Shown here: piece after piece, positions 15,261 to 24,367 of the stretch
Layout: the number at the start of each line of letters is the position of its first letter
How positions within the stretch are numbered: position 1 is the first letter of the stretch
Assembly: GCA_964443545.1 (NCBI GenBank)
Contig: CAYUCV010000011.1
Location: 1 to 42,240, forward strand
DNA from: JBAZKV01 sp964443545
GTDB taxonomy: Bacteria; Margulisbacteria; WOR-1; JAKLHX01; JBAZKV01
Reading direction: 5' to 3'
Length of the DNA stretch: 42,240 nucleotides
Made by a program: the position numbers and the translations under genes
The notes under the pieces: generated by a model
Told to the model about the DNA's origin: nothing
What the model saw: the letters and a program-made list of their open reading frames with translations, nothing else
The model's database searches: none

Positions 15261-15677
15261 CTAAAAGGACTTGCCGAAAGAAAAAGAAACAGAGTTCTGG
15301 TTGTTGACCTCATTGGTCTCGTTTATTTTGTTGTCATAATCCGCCGTCAATTTGAAGACATTGTTCTTTTTTGAAGTGACCTTGCACACTGCCTCCCCCA
15401 CATAGGTGCCCCCGGGCGAAAGGGACGGGACCGAAGGTGTGCTATGCACCCTGTTCTTGTCAGACTTTATGCTCAGCTTTGCCAGCGATGGAGGAGCCGT
15501 CTTTTTCCCGGTGTTCTTTATTTCGTATATGATCTTCACTTCTCCGGTCTTTTTTACATTGGAACTGTCAACCTTGATCTTGGTCACTTCCAGATCGGGT
15601 TTATGGGATGCTGCGGAATAAACGGCTCCCGCCGTAAGGACCAGGGCAAAAGCGACAAGAAGCAATATTGATTTCAT
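15261..15677 (-). CDS. Secreted CARDB-domain protein
   Basis: A 138-residue protein with a signal peptide (MKSILLLVAFALVLTAGAVYSA) followed by a single CARDB-like Ig fold: PDLEVTKIKVD, YEIKNTGKKTAPP, LSPGGTYVGEA and the typical end YDNKINETNEVNNQNS. CARDB modules are adhesion-type beta domains in exported proteins. The ribosome binding site AAAGGAG lies 6 bases before the ATG. It has its own extended -10 promoter, overlapping that of the divergent AsmA-like gene. Confidence 0.8.
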   Translation of the reverse strand: MKSILLLVAFALVLTAGAVYSAASHKPDLEVTKIKVDSSNVKKTGEVKIIYEIKNTGKKTAPPSLAKLSIKSDKNRVHSTPSVPSLSPGGTYVGEAVCKVTSKKNNVFKLTADYDNKINETNEVNNQNSVSFSFGKSF

Positions 15678-15697
15678 TTGGCTCTCCTTTGAAAAAA

Positions 15698-15706
15698 ATT
15701 ATACCA
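15698..15706 (-). promoter_or_regulatory. Extended -10 promoter of the CARDB gene
   Basis: On the minus strand TGGTATAAT (15706-15698), an extended -10 element (TGnTATAAT), 20 bases upstream of the ATG. No good -35 is visible, as is usual for extended -10 promoters. Confidence 0.5.
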
Positions 15707-15722
15707 TATGAGCGCCTGCTCG

Positions 15723-15751
15723 TTGTATTTGATTACTGCGGAATATATAAT
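15723..15751 (+). promoter_or_regulatory. Promoter of the AsmA-like gene
   Basis: TTGTAT (15723-15728), 17-base spacer, TATAAT (15746-15751), followed by GGAGG at 15761 and the TTG start at 15771. It fixes the gene start downstream of 15751, because an upstream ATG at 15708 would lie before the promoter. Confidence 0.65.
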
Positions 15752-15770
15752 CAGCTTGACGGAGGATCAA

Positions 15771-17936
15771 TTGAAAAAGATACTGACAGCATTAACCGCC
15801 TCAGCCGTTGTTCTTGCGGCATCATCTGCAGCGGCCTTCTACCTTGTATCCGCATATATAATACCTTCCGTAATTGCGCCAAGGATAGTTTTATCCATAA
15901 ATGAAACTTTTGAAGGGGCTGCTAAGCTCAGCATCGGCAGGGTATCTCTTGATATTCAAAAAGGCCTCTACCTTGAGGATGTAGAACTGATCTCCGGGGG
16001 CTCAAGGCTCTTTGCCGTAAAGGAAGCGGATATAACGCTTGACTTCTCCGCCCTGTTAAAAAGAGAGCTTATGATCAAAGAAGTCCTGGTCAGCGATACC
16101 GAGCTGACGATAGCCAGGGACAGCAAAGGGGCCTGGAATTTTTCGCCTTTGCTGCGCTATTTTGACGGCGAGAAAAAAGAAGGCAAGACATCTGCCCGTT
16201 TCCGGACAATTAGATTTTCCGGATGCACGGTGCGTTTTTTAGACCGTTTGCAAAAGCGCAATTCAATAGAGCGCATTTTTGTTAACGGCCATGCAGAGGT
16301 AGAAAATGTCGGCAAAGGGGTCGTTCTGGTGTGGATGTCAGCCGATGGCAGGGACGCTTCAAAAGAATCCTTCTCTGTAAAGATGGTCTGCGAAACAAAA
16401 ACCGGGTCTTGTTACGGAACACTCGTGGCAAATACCTCTTTTTTGGAAGAATACTGGTCGTATTATCTTGACGACATTTTCTTTCCCTGGCACCTGAAAG
16501 CTCAAAGCCTGGAATTGAACGGCAGATTTTCGATTTTCAAGGACGAGCTGGATGCAGATGTGACCTATACCGTCAAAAGAGGAGTGCTGCGCTACGGGAC
16601 CATCGAAGCAAGGTCAGATGCCGTGATAGAGCAGAAACTCAAACTCTTAAGAGCCGGCGGCTTAATAGTGAGCAGTTCTGTAAAAGCCCTGTTCAAGGAG
16701 GCGGTCATACCCCTGGAAAAGGAGCAGATAAAGATAAAAGACCTGTATTGCGCGGCGCAACTAACCAACAGCGGAGTGAGGATAGAAAGAGTGCGCGGCA
16801 GGCTCGGCCAAAAAGGTTTTGCGTTTTCCGGCAGATATACCTTTGACTTTCCCAGGAACCTCTACCTTACAGGAAAGTACGCTGACGCCTACGGGATCAT
16901 TGGACTCAGGATCCACTCGCTTGACACGGCCGAAGCATTTGTAAAAGGCAAGACAAAGGGTGTTTCTTTTGAGGTTTTTGCTCATATTCCGAGCATCAAA
17001 GACCTCTTTGCGGACATAAAAATGAAAGCGCGCCTTACTCTTCCCGCATCAGGAGAGACCGTTAAGGCAAGCCTTCAGGTTGGAGATTACGACATAAATG
17101 TGAGAGTGGACCTGTCCGCCCGGCTCAAAGGCTATCTAAACAGGATCTCCACCATTAACGGAAGTGCGGAGGTCTTGGTCTCATATCTGTCCGGTCTGAG
17201 CCCTAAGCCAGGCTCCTTCAACATCAGCATGAGCATCCGCAACGGATTGTTCGAAGGCTCTTTTCCCAAAACCCCTTTCTACAAAGGGACAATAAGCGGA
17301 CTTGCCCGTACAGACATGAAAAAATGGGGGCTTGAAGCTCACATAGAGGGTTTTGACCTTTCAGACTTTTCCAGGATCTCCCCAAAATATAAGAACCTTA
17401 AGGGAAAAATGAACGGCAGCGTTGTTTGCGTGGCGCCATGGGCAGACATTTTAAACGCCAGAGGCGGAGGATATGTGGACCTTAAAAAAGCCAACCTGCG
17501 CAATGTTCCTCTCTTTTCAAATGCCGAGGCCGGAGTTGCAGGACTTGACACCGGGTTTACCATGCCCGAGATAGAAAGCATCAAAGGCAACTTTGGCATC
17601 AGGGAAAAGAAAGTGGTACTTGAGAATATGGCCTGCAAGGCTTACAGGCTGAACCTTTACCTGTCCGGCTTCATAGGGTTTGACAAAACCGTTAATGTCA
17701 CGGTCGGGGTAAAGCTGATAGCCGGCTTCTGGAAAACCCTGCGCCAGGTGCTGCTGCCATTTACGATACCTTTTGATATAGCGGCCAGTTCTGTCAAAAT
17801 AGGCATTACCGGCAAACTTCCGGACCTTAAACAATCCACCTCTCTTATGCAGATGCAGTGGATGAACGAATTCTTTGATGTTCAAAAAGAAGGCGATCCC
17901 CAAAGGTACAGACTTGAGGACTGTTGGAAAGAATAG
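15771..17936 (+). CDS. AsmA/DUF748-like envelope protein
   Basis: About 721 residues: one N-terminal membrane helix (ILTALTASAVVLAASSAAAF region) followed by a long periplasmic beta-rich domain. The N-terminal block (ISIGRVSLDI-like LSIGRVSLDIQKGLYLEDVEL and VKEADITLDFSALLKRELMI) is typical of AsmA-family proteins, and the C-terminal part (VTVGVKLIAGFW ... FDIAASSVKIGITGKLPD) is the AsmA_2-like end. AsmA/TamB-like proteins bridge inner and outer membranes and are linked to lipid transport. The TTG start at 15771 has GGAGG 5 bases upstream and follows a strong promoter; the open frame begins at ATG 15708, but that lies upstream of the -35 box. It is monocistronic, with tpiA following under its own promoter. 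Confidence 0.75.
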   Translation: MKKILTALTASAVVLAASSAAAFYLVSAYIIPSVIAPRIVLSINETFEGAAKLSIGRVSLDIQKGLYLEDVELISGGSRLFAVKEADITLDFSALLKRELMIKEVLVSDTELTIARDSKGAWNFSPLLRYFDGEKKEGKTSARFRTIRFSGCTVRFLDRLQKRNSIERIFVNGHAEVENVGKGVVLVWMSADGRDASKESFSVKMVCETKTGSCYGTLVANTSFLEEYWSYYLDDIFFPWHLKAQSLELNGRFSIFKDELDADVTYTVKRGVLRYGTIEARSDAVIEQKLKLLRAGGLIVSSSVKALFKEAVIPLEKEQIKIKDLYCAAQLTNSGVRIERVRGRLGQKGFAFSGRYTFDFPRNLYLTGKYADAYGIIGLRIHSLDTAEAFVKGKTKGVSFEVFAHIPSIKDLFADIKMKARLTLPASGETVKASLQVGDYDINVRVDLSARLKGYLNRISTINGSAEVLVSYLSGLSPKPGSFNISMSIRNGLFEGSFPKTPFYKGTISGLARTDMKKWGLEAHIEGFDLSDFSRISPKYKNLKGKMNGSVVCVAPWADILNARGGGYVDLKKANLRNVPLFSNAEAGVAGLDTGFTMPEIESIKGNFGIREKKVVLENMACKAYRLNLYLSGFIGFDKTVNVTVGVKLIAGFWKTLRQVLLPFTIPFDIAASSVKIGITGKLPDLKQSTSLMQMQWMNEFFDVQKEGDPQRYRLEDCWKE

Positions 17937-17966
17937 GGCTGCCTTGGCAGTCTGCGGCCGGGCTCG

Positions 17967-17995
17967 TTTACAGACATAAATAAATTTGATAAACT
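17967..17995 (+). promoter_or_regulatory. Promoter of tpiA
   Basis: TTTACA (17967-17972), 17-base spacer, TAAACT (17990-17995). A leader of about 12 bases carries AAAGGAG before the ATG at 18014. Confidence 0.5.
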
Positions 17996-18013
17996 GAAAT
18001 TAAAGGAGAAAAA

Positions 18014-18763
18014 ATGAGAAAACCGATAATCGCCGGCAACTGGAAGATGTTCAAGAACGCAAAAGAAACAAAGGCCATGCTGACAGAACTGATCCCTCTG
18101 GTAAAGGGCTCGGATGGAAGGGAAATAGTCATCTGCCCGCCGTTCATCAATATAGAATCGGCGGTAAGCGCATGCAAAGGGACCAACGTCAAGATCGGCT
18201 CCCAGAACATCTTCTGGGAAGAAAAAGGCGCTTTTACGGGGGAGATCTCGCCCGGAATGATAAAGGACAGCGGCTGCGAGTACGCGATAATCGGGCATTC
18301 GGAAAGAAGACAATATTTTGGCGAAAGCGATGCAACAGTGAACAAAAGGCTTTATGCGGCACTCAAAGCAGGATTGACCCCGATAGTTTGTGTGGGCGAA
18401 ACCCTTGAAGAAAGGGAAAACAACAGGACATTTGAGGTTATTGAAAAGCAGTTAAAAGGCGGATTCAGCGGCCTTTCTAAAGAGCAGGCTCTTAAGACCG
18501 TTATCGCCTATGAACCGGTCTGGGCCATTGGAACAGGTAAAACTGCGACCCCCGCGCAGGCACAGGAAGTCCACGCTTTTATCAGAAAACAGCTGGAGGG
18601 TCTCTTTGGTAAAGAGGTTTCTTCTTCTGTCAGGATACTCTACGGCGGGAGCGTAAAAGCCGACAACATCAAGGAGCTGATGTCTCAGGAGGATGTTGAC
18701 GGAGGACTGGTCGGCGGCGCAAGCCTTGAGGCCTCGGGATTCTCTAAAATAGTGAACTTCTGA
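18014..18763 (+). CDS. tpiA: Triose-phosphate isomerase
   Basis: 249 residues, the standard length. It interconverts dihydroxyacetone phosphate and glyceraldehyde 3-phosphate. Catalytic residues are all visible: N9 and K11 in GNWKMFKN, H95 in IGHSERR, E167 in AYEPVWAIGTG; the phosphate-binding loop GGSVKADN and the C-terminal GGLVGGASL are present. A good ribosome binding site AAAGGAG precedes the ATG. It is not next to gap or pgk, unlike in many bacteria. Confidence 0.97.
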   Translation: MRKPIIAGNWKMFKNAKETKAMLTELIPLVKGSDGREIVICPPFINIESAVSACKGTNVKIGSQNIFWEEKGAFTGEISPGMIKDSGCEYAIIGHSERRQYFGESDATVNKRLYAALKAGLTPIVCVGETLEERENNRTFEVIEKQLKGGFSGLSKEQALKTVIAYEPVWAIGTGKTATPAQAQEVHAFIRKQLEGLFGKEVSSSVRILYGGSVKADNIKELMSQEDVDGGLVGGASLEASGFSKIVNF

Positions 18764-18780
18764 CGCATTATCTTGCCGGT

Positions 18781-18808
18781 TTGTAATATATAACAGAAGT
18801 GCTACAAT
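18781..18808 (+). promoter_or_regulatory. Promoter of the Asp-box/FlgD-Ig protein gene
   Basis: TTGTAA (18781-18786), 16-base spacer, TACAAT (18803-18808). The ATG at 18818 is 9 bases further, so translation from it would need a leaderless mRNA; ATG 18839 is the alternative. Confidence 0.45.
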
Positions 18809-18817
18809 TGTCCTGGG

Positions 18818-21583
18818 ATGAGTCTCCTCGGATATATTATGGGCAAGATTTTTTTTAGGCTCCTGGTGATATCATCTTTTCTGCTGCTTGCGGGCATCTT
18901 ACCGCAGGCCGTTTTTGCCGGCGTGATCTTCGAAAATAATGCGGTCTACAAATTGACCTGCTCTCCCGGCCCGGTCTTTTCCAGGTCCATTGACAAAGGA
19001 CTTACTTTTTCATCAAAAAAACAGATCGCCTCGTCAACGGAAGAAGCTTCTTTCCCGCACATCATCAGAGAAAAAACCCTGCTTGAAGCTTACTGGTATG
19101 TTTCGGGACGGCTGTATCTGTCTTTTTCCAGCGATAACGGTGACACCTGGAGCAGGCCCGAATCGATATACACCTTTAACTCAAAGCCTTCTAGCCTGGC
19201 TGTTATAAAGCACAACAGAAAAACACTTCTGGTCTGGGCCAACGGCCAGAACAAGCTGTTGTCAAGCTTTTCGGAGGCCCTCCCCTACTTTTCTGTTCCG
19301 TTTGCCGTAAATACAGCCTCCATTCCCGAAGGAGTCCCGGCTGTCTCGTCGAATTCGGGCCATGTGTTCGTTGTTTGGAAGGATAAGACAACAAAACAGT
19401 TAAGATTTTGCGAATCCTTTGACTTTGGAAGGACTTATACGGCGCCGAAAGAAGTTGCCTCCTCATTTACGGAACAGTCCTTACCAAAAGCGGCGTCCCA
19501 AAACAGCAATGTGCTCTGCTCCTGGACCGTGTTTGACGGGATAGCCCATAAATTGATGGGAGCAAAAAAAACTGCGGGCAGCTCCGCTTTCGGCAGGCCT
19601 TTTGAGATCGCTTCCTCAAGCACAAGGGTCCCTGCCTTGGATGTTGCACTGTCGCCGCAGCTTGCCTGTTTTGCGGCCTGGTCTGCCGATTCTATGCTTA
19701 ACTTCTCCAGGTCATTTTTTTCGGGAACAAAGTGGTCATCTCCTCAAAGGGAACTTGTTGCCTCGGAAGAAAGCTTCTCCGTCAAGATCCTGTCTTCATC
19801 TGGGACAGTTATGGTCAGAACAGGCGACTCGATAAGGACAATGGCACTGCCCCAACTGCGCGGCCTGACTTCAAAAACGCCGGACGGCTATGTCTTTGCG
19901 TCTTCCGGTCCAATTGTCACCTTTGAAGCCGACCCCGTGCAGGATGCCGATACTTTTTTGTACTCGACAAGACTTGGAAAGACCGAAAACCTTTCCTCAT
20001 TTGCCGAACATATTGTTCAATATCCGATCGCATCTTTTGCCGAGCCCCTGGCTGACGGAAAGTACTATTACAAGATATATGCATGGAACGGCATTTCTTC
20101 TTTTGAATCGCAGACCAGAAGCTTCGCCATAGACACCTCTCCCAAGGTTTTTATGCTTTCCGTTGAAAAGCCGCTGACTTCTTCCTGGTTCAAAAAAGGC
20201 TCCATATTGGTTTTCGAAGCCTCTGTCCCTGACACAGGGTTCTTTATCGAGGACGATACGGAAGCCTTAGCCTATTTGAACGGCAGCACTGCGGAAGCTT
20301 CGCTTTACTTTGACAAAGGCAAGAATAAGGTGCTTGGGATGATAAAGGTTCCCCAGGGGATCCCGCAGAAAGAAAATGACCTTGAAGTGAGTCTGCCGCT
20401 GCCTGACGGCACCTTCGCAAAGGCCGTAACAAAACTGAACATTGACCTTGTTGAGCCTGGACTTGCGTTCTCCTCAAAAGAGCCTGTCCTGTATTCCAAC
20501 AGCGGCAAGAGGGTCTTAATAGAATTATTTGACGACGGCTCGGGTCCGGACAACAAAAATTCATCTGTAAAACTGTTCCGGGACTCTTCAACGGTAGAAG
20601 GCAGCTGCTCTGCCGGAGCGGGTGAAAAGGAACTTGTGTTCGAGCCCGCGGCAGTTCTTCCTGACGGGACCTATAAACTGGAAGCCTATGTCAGGGACCT
20701 TGCCGGAAACATCTCAAAACCCGTCACGGCAGCCCTTGTCATAGATACGGTCGTCCCGGTAATTACTCTTTACGAAGAGCTTCCAAAAACCCTCGGCAGA
20801 TCAAGCCTTGCCTTAACTGGTAGGATCGATAAACCCTCGGTCAAAAGGATCTTTGTATCGGTAAACGGAAAGCAGTCCAAAGAACAGAGCGTATCATCCG
20901 ACGGCACTTTTAGGCTTGGGATCGGGCTCGAAAAGGGAGAGAACAAGATAGTCATAAGCGCAAAGGACCCCGCTCAAAACACGGCTAATGTGTCCGGCAC
21001 CATAATCTGCACGGCTGTTTCTTCCTCCGCGATCTTTGAGTTTGACGGCAAGCGCATATCAGAAGGCGATTATGTTGCGCCGTCTTTATCCAGCGTAAAG
21101 ATAACCGACTCCTCGGGAGCCCCTTTTGCCTCAGCCTCCGTTAAGCTGGATTCAATTGACATCGCCTACGACACCTCAACAGGAGCCGCTTCTGTTGGGA
21201 AGCTTTCTACCGGAAAGCACAAACTTGAGGTTGAGACCCCTTCCCAAACATATTCTCTAGAGTTCTTTTCCGAGGGTTCGCTCTGTTTTAAAGATCTTCT
21301 TCCCTGCCCCAACCCGTTCAACCCGTCTTTAGGCGCCTCAAAGATAACCTATAATCTCTCCATGCCGGCACAGGTCAGGCTCTACATCTTTGACCAGACA
21401 GGAAGACTTGTAACTTCTGTCAGGGCCTTTGGCACAGCCGGGTACAACGACAATCTTGAATGGGACGGGAAACTCTCAACAGGAGAGAATGCGGCTAACG
21501 GTATCTACCTGGTGAAGGTGCTGGCAGAAGAGAGCGGGCAGGCAACTGCCTTCGCAAAAGGCAAGGTCATCGTCCTTCGATAA
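18818..21583 (+). CDS. Secreted sialidase-like (Asp-box) protein with Ig-like and FlgD-like C-terminal domains
   Basis: 921 residues. A signal peptide ends near residue 34 (ILPQAVFA). The first 350 residues hold Asp-box repeats of the BNR/sialidase propeller type: SIDKGLTF (58-65), SSDNGDTW (104-111) and SFDFGRTY (200-207). Next come Ig-like modules (LFDDGSGPDNKNSS; YVRDLAGNISKP; LEKGENKIVISAKDPAQN). The last 90 residues form a FlgD/T9SS-type Ig domain: PCPNPFNPS, RLYIFDQTGRLV, LEWDGKLSTGENAANGIYLVKV. It is probably exported or surface-attached; catalytic residues of a true sialidase are not evident. The start could instead be ATG 18839, which gives a more typical signal peptide (MGKIFFRLLVISS). 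Its end overlaps the convergent oxidoreductase gene by 17 bases. Confidence 0.8.
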   Translation: MSLLGYIMGKIFFRLLVISSFLLLAGILPQAVFAGVIFENNAVYKLTCSPGPVFSRSIDKGLTFSSKKQIASSTEEASFPHIIREKTLLEAYWYVSGRLYLSFSSDNGDTWSRPESIYTFNSKPSSLAVIKHNRKTLLVWANGQNKLLSSFSEALPYFSVPFAVNTASIPEGVPAVSSNSGHVFVVWKDKTTKQLRFCESFDFGRTYTAPKEVASSFTEQSLPKAASQNSNVLCSWTVFDGIAHKLMGAKKTAGSSAFGRPFEIASSSTRVPALDVALSPQLACFAAWSADSMLNFSRSFFSGTKWSSPQRELVASEESFSVKILSSSGTVMVRTGDSIRTMALPQLRGLTSKTPDGYVFASSGPIVTFEADPVQDADTFLYSTRLGKTENLSSFAEHIVQYPIASFAEPLADGKYYYKIYAWNGISSFESQTRSFAIDTSPKVFMLSVEKPLTSSWFKKGSILVFEASVPDTGFFIEDDTEALAYLNGSTAEASLYFDKGKNKVLGMIKVPQGIPQKENDLEVSLPLPDGTFAKAVTKLNIDLVEPGLAFSSKEPVLYSNSGKRVLIELFDDGSGPDNKNSSVKLFRDSSTVEGSCSAGAGEKELVFEPAAVLPDGTYKLEAYVRDLAGNISKPVTAALVIDTVVPVITLYEELPKTLGRSSLALTGRIDKPSVKRIFVSVNGKQSKEQSVSSDGTFRLGIGLEKGENKIVISAKDPAQNTANVSGTIICTAVSSSAIFEFDGKRISEGDYVAPSLSSVKITDSSGAPFASASVKLDSIDIAYDTSTGAASVGKLSTGKHKLEVETPSQTYSLEFFSEGSLCFKDLLPCPNPFNPSLGASKITYNLSMPAQVRLYIFDQTGRLVTSVRAFGTAGYNDNLEWDGKLSTGENAANGIYLVKVLAEESGQATAFAKGKVIVLR

Positions 21584-22493
21584 GCTGCTCTATCCTTTTT
21601 GCTGTTTCAAAAGAGAGACGCCCAGAGCGGATGTCCGAAACGGGCAAGGCGCCTTCTTTTACAGCTTTCAAAAAATCTGATATCTCGGCCCTGATGGGCT
21701 CCGGTCCTGACGCTTCCGTTTCGCTGACAACCCCGTCCCCGGTTGTTTTGACCTTTCTTGAGATGAGGTCGGCCTCCACGATAATGCCGTTGCCGGCAGC
21801 CTTTATCGTCCTGAGTTTTTTGTCCGAGACCTTTGATGCGCAAACCTCTGCCTTAAAGCCGTCCTTCCAGGTCAGAGTACAGGAAGCTTCTTCTATTACA
21901 TCCCTTAAGACTTTTCTCCCATCAGCAGTTATTTGCGAGGGACTTTCATAGTCCTTCAAGGCCAGCAGTATATCAAGGTCATGGATCATCAGGTCCAGCA
22001 CCACACTAACATCATTTGCCCTGGGAGAGGGAGGGGCCTGTCTTACGGCCTCAAAAGAGATCAGCTTTTTTCCTTTTAGGAGCTCCGACAAACAGATCAC
22101 GGCAGGATTGAATTTTTCTATATAGCCGACAGCAAAAACGATACCCGATCTTTTAACGGCCTCCGAGAGCTCGGCAGCCTCCTTAAGCGAAGCCGCTATC
22201 GGTTTTTCCATAAGGAGATGCTTCTTGCTTTTTGCGCAGGCGATTCCAAGCTCACAGTGCAGTGTAGTTGGGGCTGCGATAGAGACCGCGTCAACATTAT
22301 TTAAAAGCTCATCTACGGAGTCAAAGACCCTGACGCCGTATTTTGAGGCCTGGTCGGCAGCAGAACTTTTGTTCAAGTCAAAGACCCCGGCAAAATCGGA
22401 ATCATTGTCGACGGAATAAGCGCGGCAATGAAGAGACCCCATGAAACCGGTCCCTATGACCCCTGTTCTTATTCTTCCACTGGTATTATTCAT
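21567..22493 (-). CDS. Gfo/Idh/MocA family NAD(P)-dependent oxidoreductase
   Basis: About 308 residues. It has a Rossmann fold with GVIGTGFMGSLHCRAY near the N-terminus, SIAAPTTLH, and the family hallmark EKPIA (LLMEKPIAASLKEA); the second domain contains VVLDLMIHDLDILL with the usual D/H pair. Substrate is probably a sugar or sugar nucleotide, given the polysaccharide neighbours. ATG 22493 (MNNTSGRIRTG) places the start at the Rossmann strand; in-frame TTG/ATG at 22523/22520 lie inside the previous gene. No clear ribosome binding site is seen. It is the last gene of the operon starting with the Wzc-like kinase. Confidence 0.85.
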   Translation of the reverse strand: MNNTSGRIRTGVIGTGFMGSLHCRAYSVDNDSDFAGVFDLNKSSAADQASKYGVRVFDSVDELLNNVDAVSIAAPTTLHCELGIACAKSKKHLLMEKPIAASLKEAAELSEAVKRSGIVFAVGYIEKFNPAVICLSELLKGKKLISFEAVRQAPPSPRANDVSVVLDLMIHDLDILLALKDYESPSQITADGRKVLRDVIEEASCTLTWKDGFKAEVCASKVSDKKLRTIKAAGNGIIVEADLISRKVKTTGDGVVSETEASGPEPIRAEISDFLKAVKEGALPVSDIRSGRLSFETAKRIEQLIEGR

Positions 22494-22506
22494 GTGAGGG
22501 AATAGA

Positions 22507-24366
22507 TCAATAGCCCACATCAAAATTGAGAAGAAGATCAGTTCTATTCGAGATGAACCGGATCTTGGAAAGCATTTCGCAGGCCTCCGCCCTGGTCACC
22601 GGCCTGGAAGGTTTAAAAGTGCTTTCTTTAACAAATGAAAGGATCCCGGCCTGTTTGGCTGCGCTTATCGCTTTTGAAGCCCAGTGGTTTGCAGGAACAT
22701 CCCTGTAGGCGGCCGCAGCAACAGGGTCTTTGTCGGAAACATCTCCAAACCTGACCAGAACTGACACGGCTTCGGCCCTGGTCAGCCCAGCTGACGGCTT
22801 AAAGGTGCCGTCAGGATATCCTTTTACTATGTTGGAATCAACGGAGGCCTTTATGTACTGCGAAGCCCAGTGCTGTCTCCCGACATCCTTGAACACATTC
22901 ACTGACGGCTTTGTGAGGGCCGTATCCTTTGAGCGGATAAGAAGCGCCACCATTTCGGCTCTTGTAAGCCCCTTTTGAGGCTTGAAAGTCCCATCCGGGA
23001 AACCAGATACAATACCCAGGGTGGCCATGTGGGAAATGGAGTCACTGGCCCAGAACTGCTGAGGAACATCGCTGAACTCCACCAAGCGCAGCACTCTGCA
23101 TTCTCCGGACGCTGTATTGGAGCCCTTTTCGTCATACCCTTCCATTTTTATGGGATTCTTTCCTATAGACAGGTCCACCGCCATCTCAAAAGACCCGGCC
23201 AAAGTTTTTATCGCTGCGCCTCCAATGCGGACTTCCGCGACCTTTGATGGCGCTTTTGCTTTTAGTAAAACAGAGGGCTTATATGTGATCGTTCGGTCCC
23301 TGGGCTCCATTGCAATTATGACCTGCCTTTCGGCAAATGTTGGAATTAGGTAGGAGATCGAAAAATAATGCGAGTTGGCATCCGCCAGGCTGGATGGCTT
23401 GTACGCATAATCAAAAAGGAAGTTTGAGAACTTAAGCCCCGCTCCATAGGTAAAACTGCTTGCCACGAGCATGGAGTCGGTCTTTCCTGCGGAGGCAACA
23501 TCCTGATCAAACCCCATCCTGAGCCCCAGATAGTCGGAAGGCCACCATTCGGTACCGATATGGAGCAAAGCCGGATGCGGTTTAGCAATGAACATGTCCA
23601 AATCCGCGTCTATGATCAGCTCCTTTCCCATTCCCCTGGGCAGTATGGAAGACGGGATCTTAAGCCCGATACCCGCTTTTATAACATTTTCTATGCCCTC
23701 TTTGCGCTCCTCGCCCGAATCCCAGTTATTTGCGCCTCCTATCTGGTTATAAGAATCTGGCAGCATATTAAGAGCGCTGAAACCTATTCTCATCCACTCT
23801 GAGGGCTTAATAAGCAGGCCGCCGTCGATATCAATACCTGAGGAACTTGCCGAACCTATTGTCCCTCCTCCAAGGCTCTGTTTGAACATTTTCAAATTGA
23901 ACCCCAGTGTCGCTTTTACATCAGGGGAAAAAGGGCTGATGAAAGGAAGTGAAGAAAAGGAAAGGATCGCGGAACTGCCGGAAAAGGCCATTCCCTCTCT
24001 GGTGGAATCGACCGCGATCCGGCCGACAGCATCCCTGTAGGTAACAAAACTGCCAGACACGCCGTAATCTGCATAAGCTATCCCGATGGAGCCGTATTGG
24101 GTGGGAAACATCCCGGCAAGAGAAAGTACATTGGTATCATCCATGAGGCGGGTGGCCGTCGAAACGAGGCTTCCCGTTTTTGCCCAGCCTCCGCCCGCCG
24201 GATTATAGAATATGGAATTGGCATCATCGGCTATTCCGACAAACGCCCTTCCTAATCCGATGGTCCTTGCTCCGACTGCAAACCTTGACACATCCGGGAT
24301 TAGCGCCGCACAGGCAGCTGAAGAAAGCAGACAAAAAGAAACTATGAGGATTGAGATCCTTTTCAT
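22507..24366 (-). CDS. Outer-membrane beta-barrel (PorV/UPF0164-like) with three C-terminal SLH domains
   Basis: 619 residues. A signal peptide (MKRISILIVSFCLLSSAACA) is followed by a barrel-like region of about 330 residues with PorV/PorQ-style features: GARTIGLGRAFVGIADDANS (split: GARTIGLGRAF / VGIADDANS), IFYNPAGG, LGFNLKMFKQSLGG, GFSALNMLP and the strand VASSFTYGAGLKFSNFLFDY (19-residue stretch), ending FSISYLIP. A short Ig-like linker follows, then three SLH repeats starting FSDVPQQFWAS, FKDVGRQHWAS and YRDVPANHWAS, each with a TRAE motif (LTRAEM, LTRAEA, VTRAEA). The C-terminus ends LLNFDVGY. The combination suggests an outer-membrane protein clamped to cell-wall polymer. It starts 1 base after the stop of the FlgD-like gene. 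Confidence 0.83.
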   Translation of the reverse strand: MKRISILIVSFCLLSSAACAALIPDVSRFAVGARTIGLGRAFVGIADDANSIFYNPAGGGWAKTGSLVSTATRLMDDTNVLSLAGMFPTQYGSIGIAYADYGVSGSFVTYRDAVGRIAVDSTREGMAFSGSSAILSFSSLPFISPFSPDVKATLGFNLKMFKQSLGGGTIGSASSSGIDIDGGLLIKPSEWMRIGFSALNMLPDSYNQIGGANNWDSGEERKEGIENVIKAGIGLKIPSSILPRGMGKELIIDADLDMFIAKPHPALLHIGTEWWPSDYLGLRMGFDQDVASAGKTDSMLVASSFTYGAGLKFSNFLFDYAYKPSSLADANSHYFSISYLIPTFAERQVIIAMEPRDRTITYKPSVLLKAKAPSKVAEVRIGGAAIKTLAGSFEMAVDLSIGKNPIKMEGYDEKGSNTASGECRVLRLVEFSDVPQQFWASDSISHMATLGIVSGFPDGTFKPQKGLTRAEMVALLIRSKDTALTKPSVNVFKDVGRQHWASQYIKASVDSNIVKGYPDGTFKPSAGLTRAEAVSVLVRFGDVSDKDPVAAAAYRDVPANHWASKAISAAKQAGILSFVKESTFKPSRPVTRAEACEMLSKIRFISNRTDLLLNFDVGY

Positions 24367-24367
24367 T

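Noticed and set aside
15708..15770. ATG 15708 as start of the AsmA-like protein
   Set aside because: It lies upstream of the strong TTGTAT/TATAAT promoter and gives a non-signal N-terminus; TTG 15771 has GGAGG.
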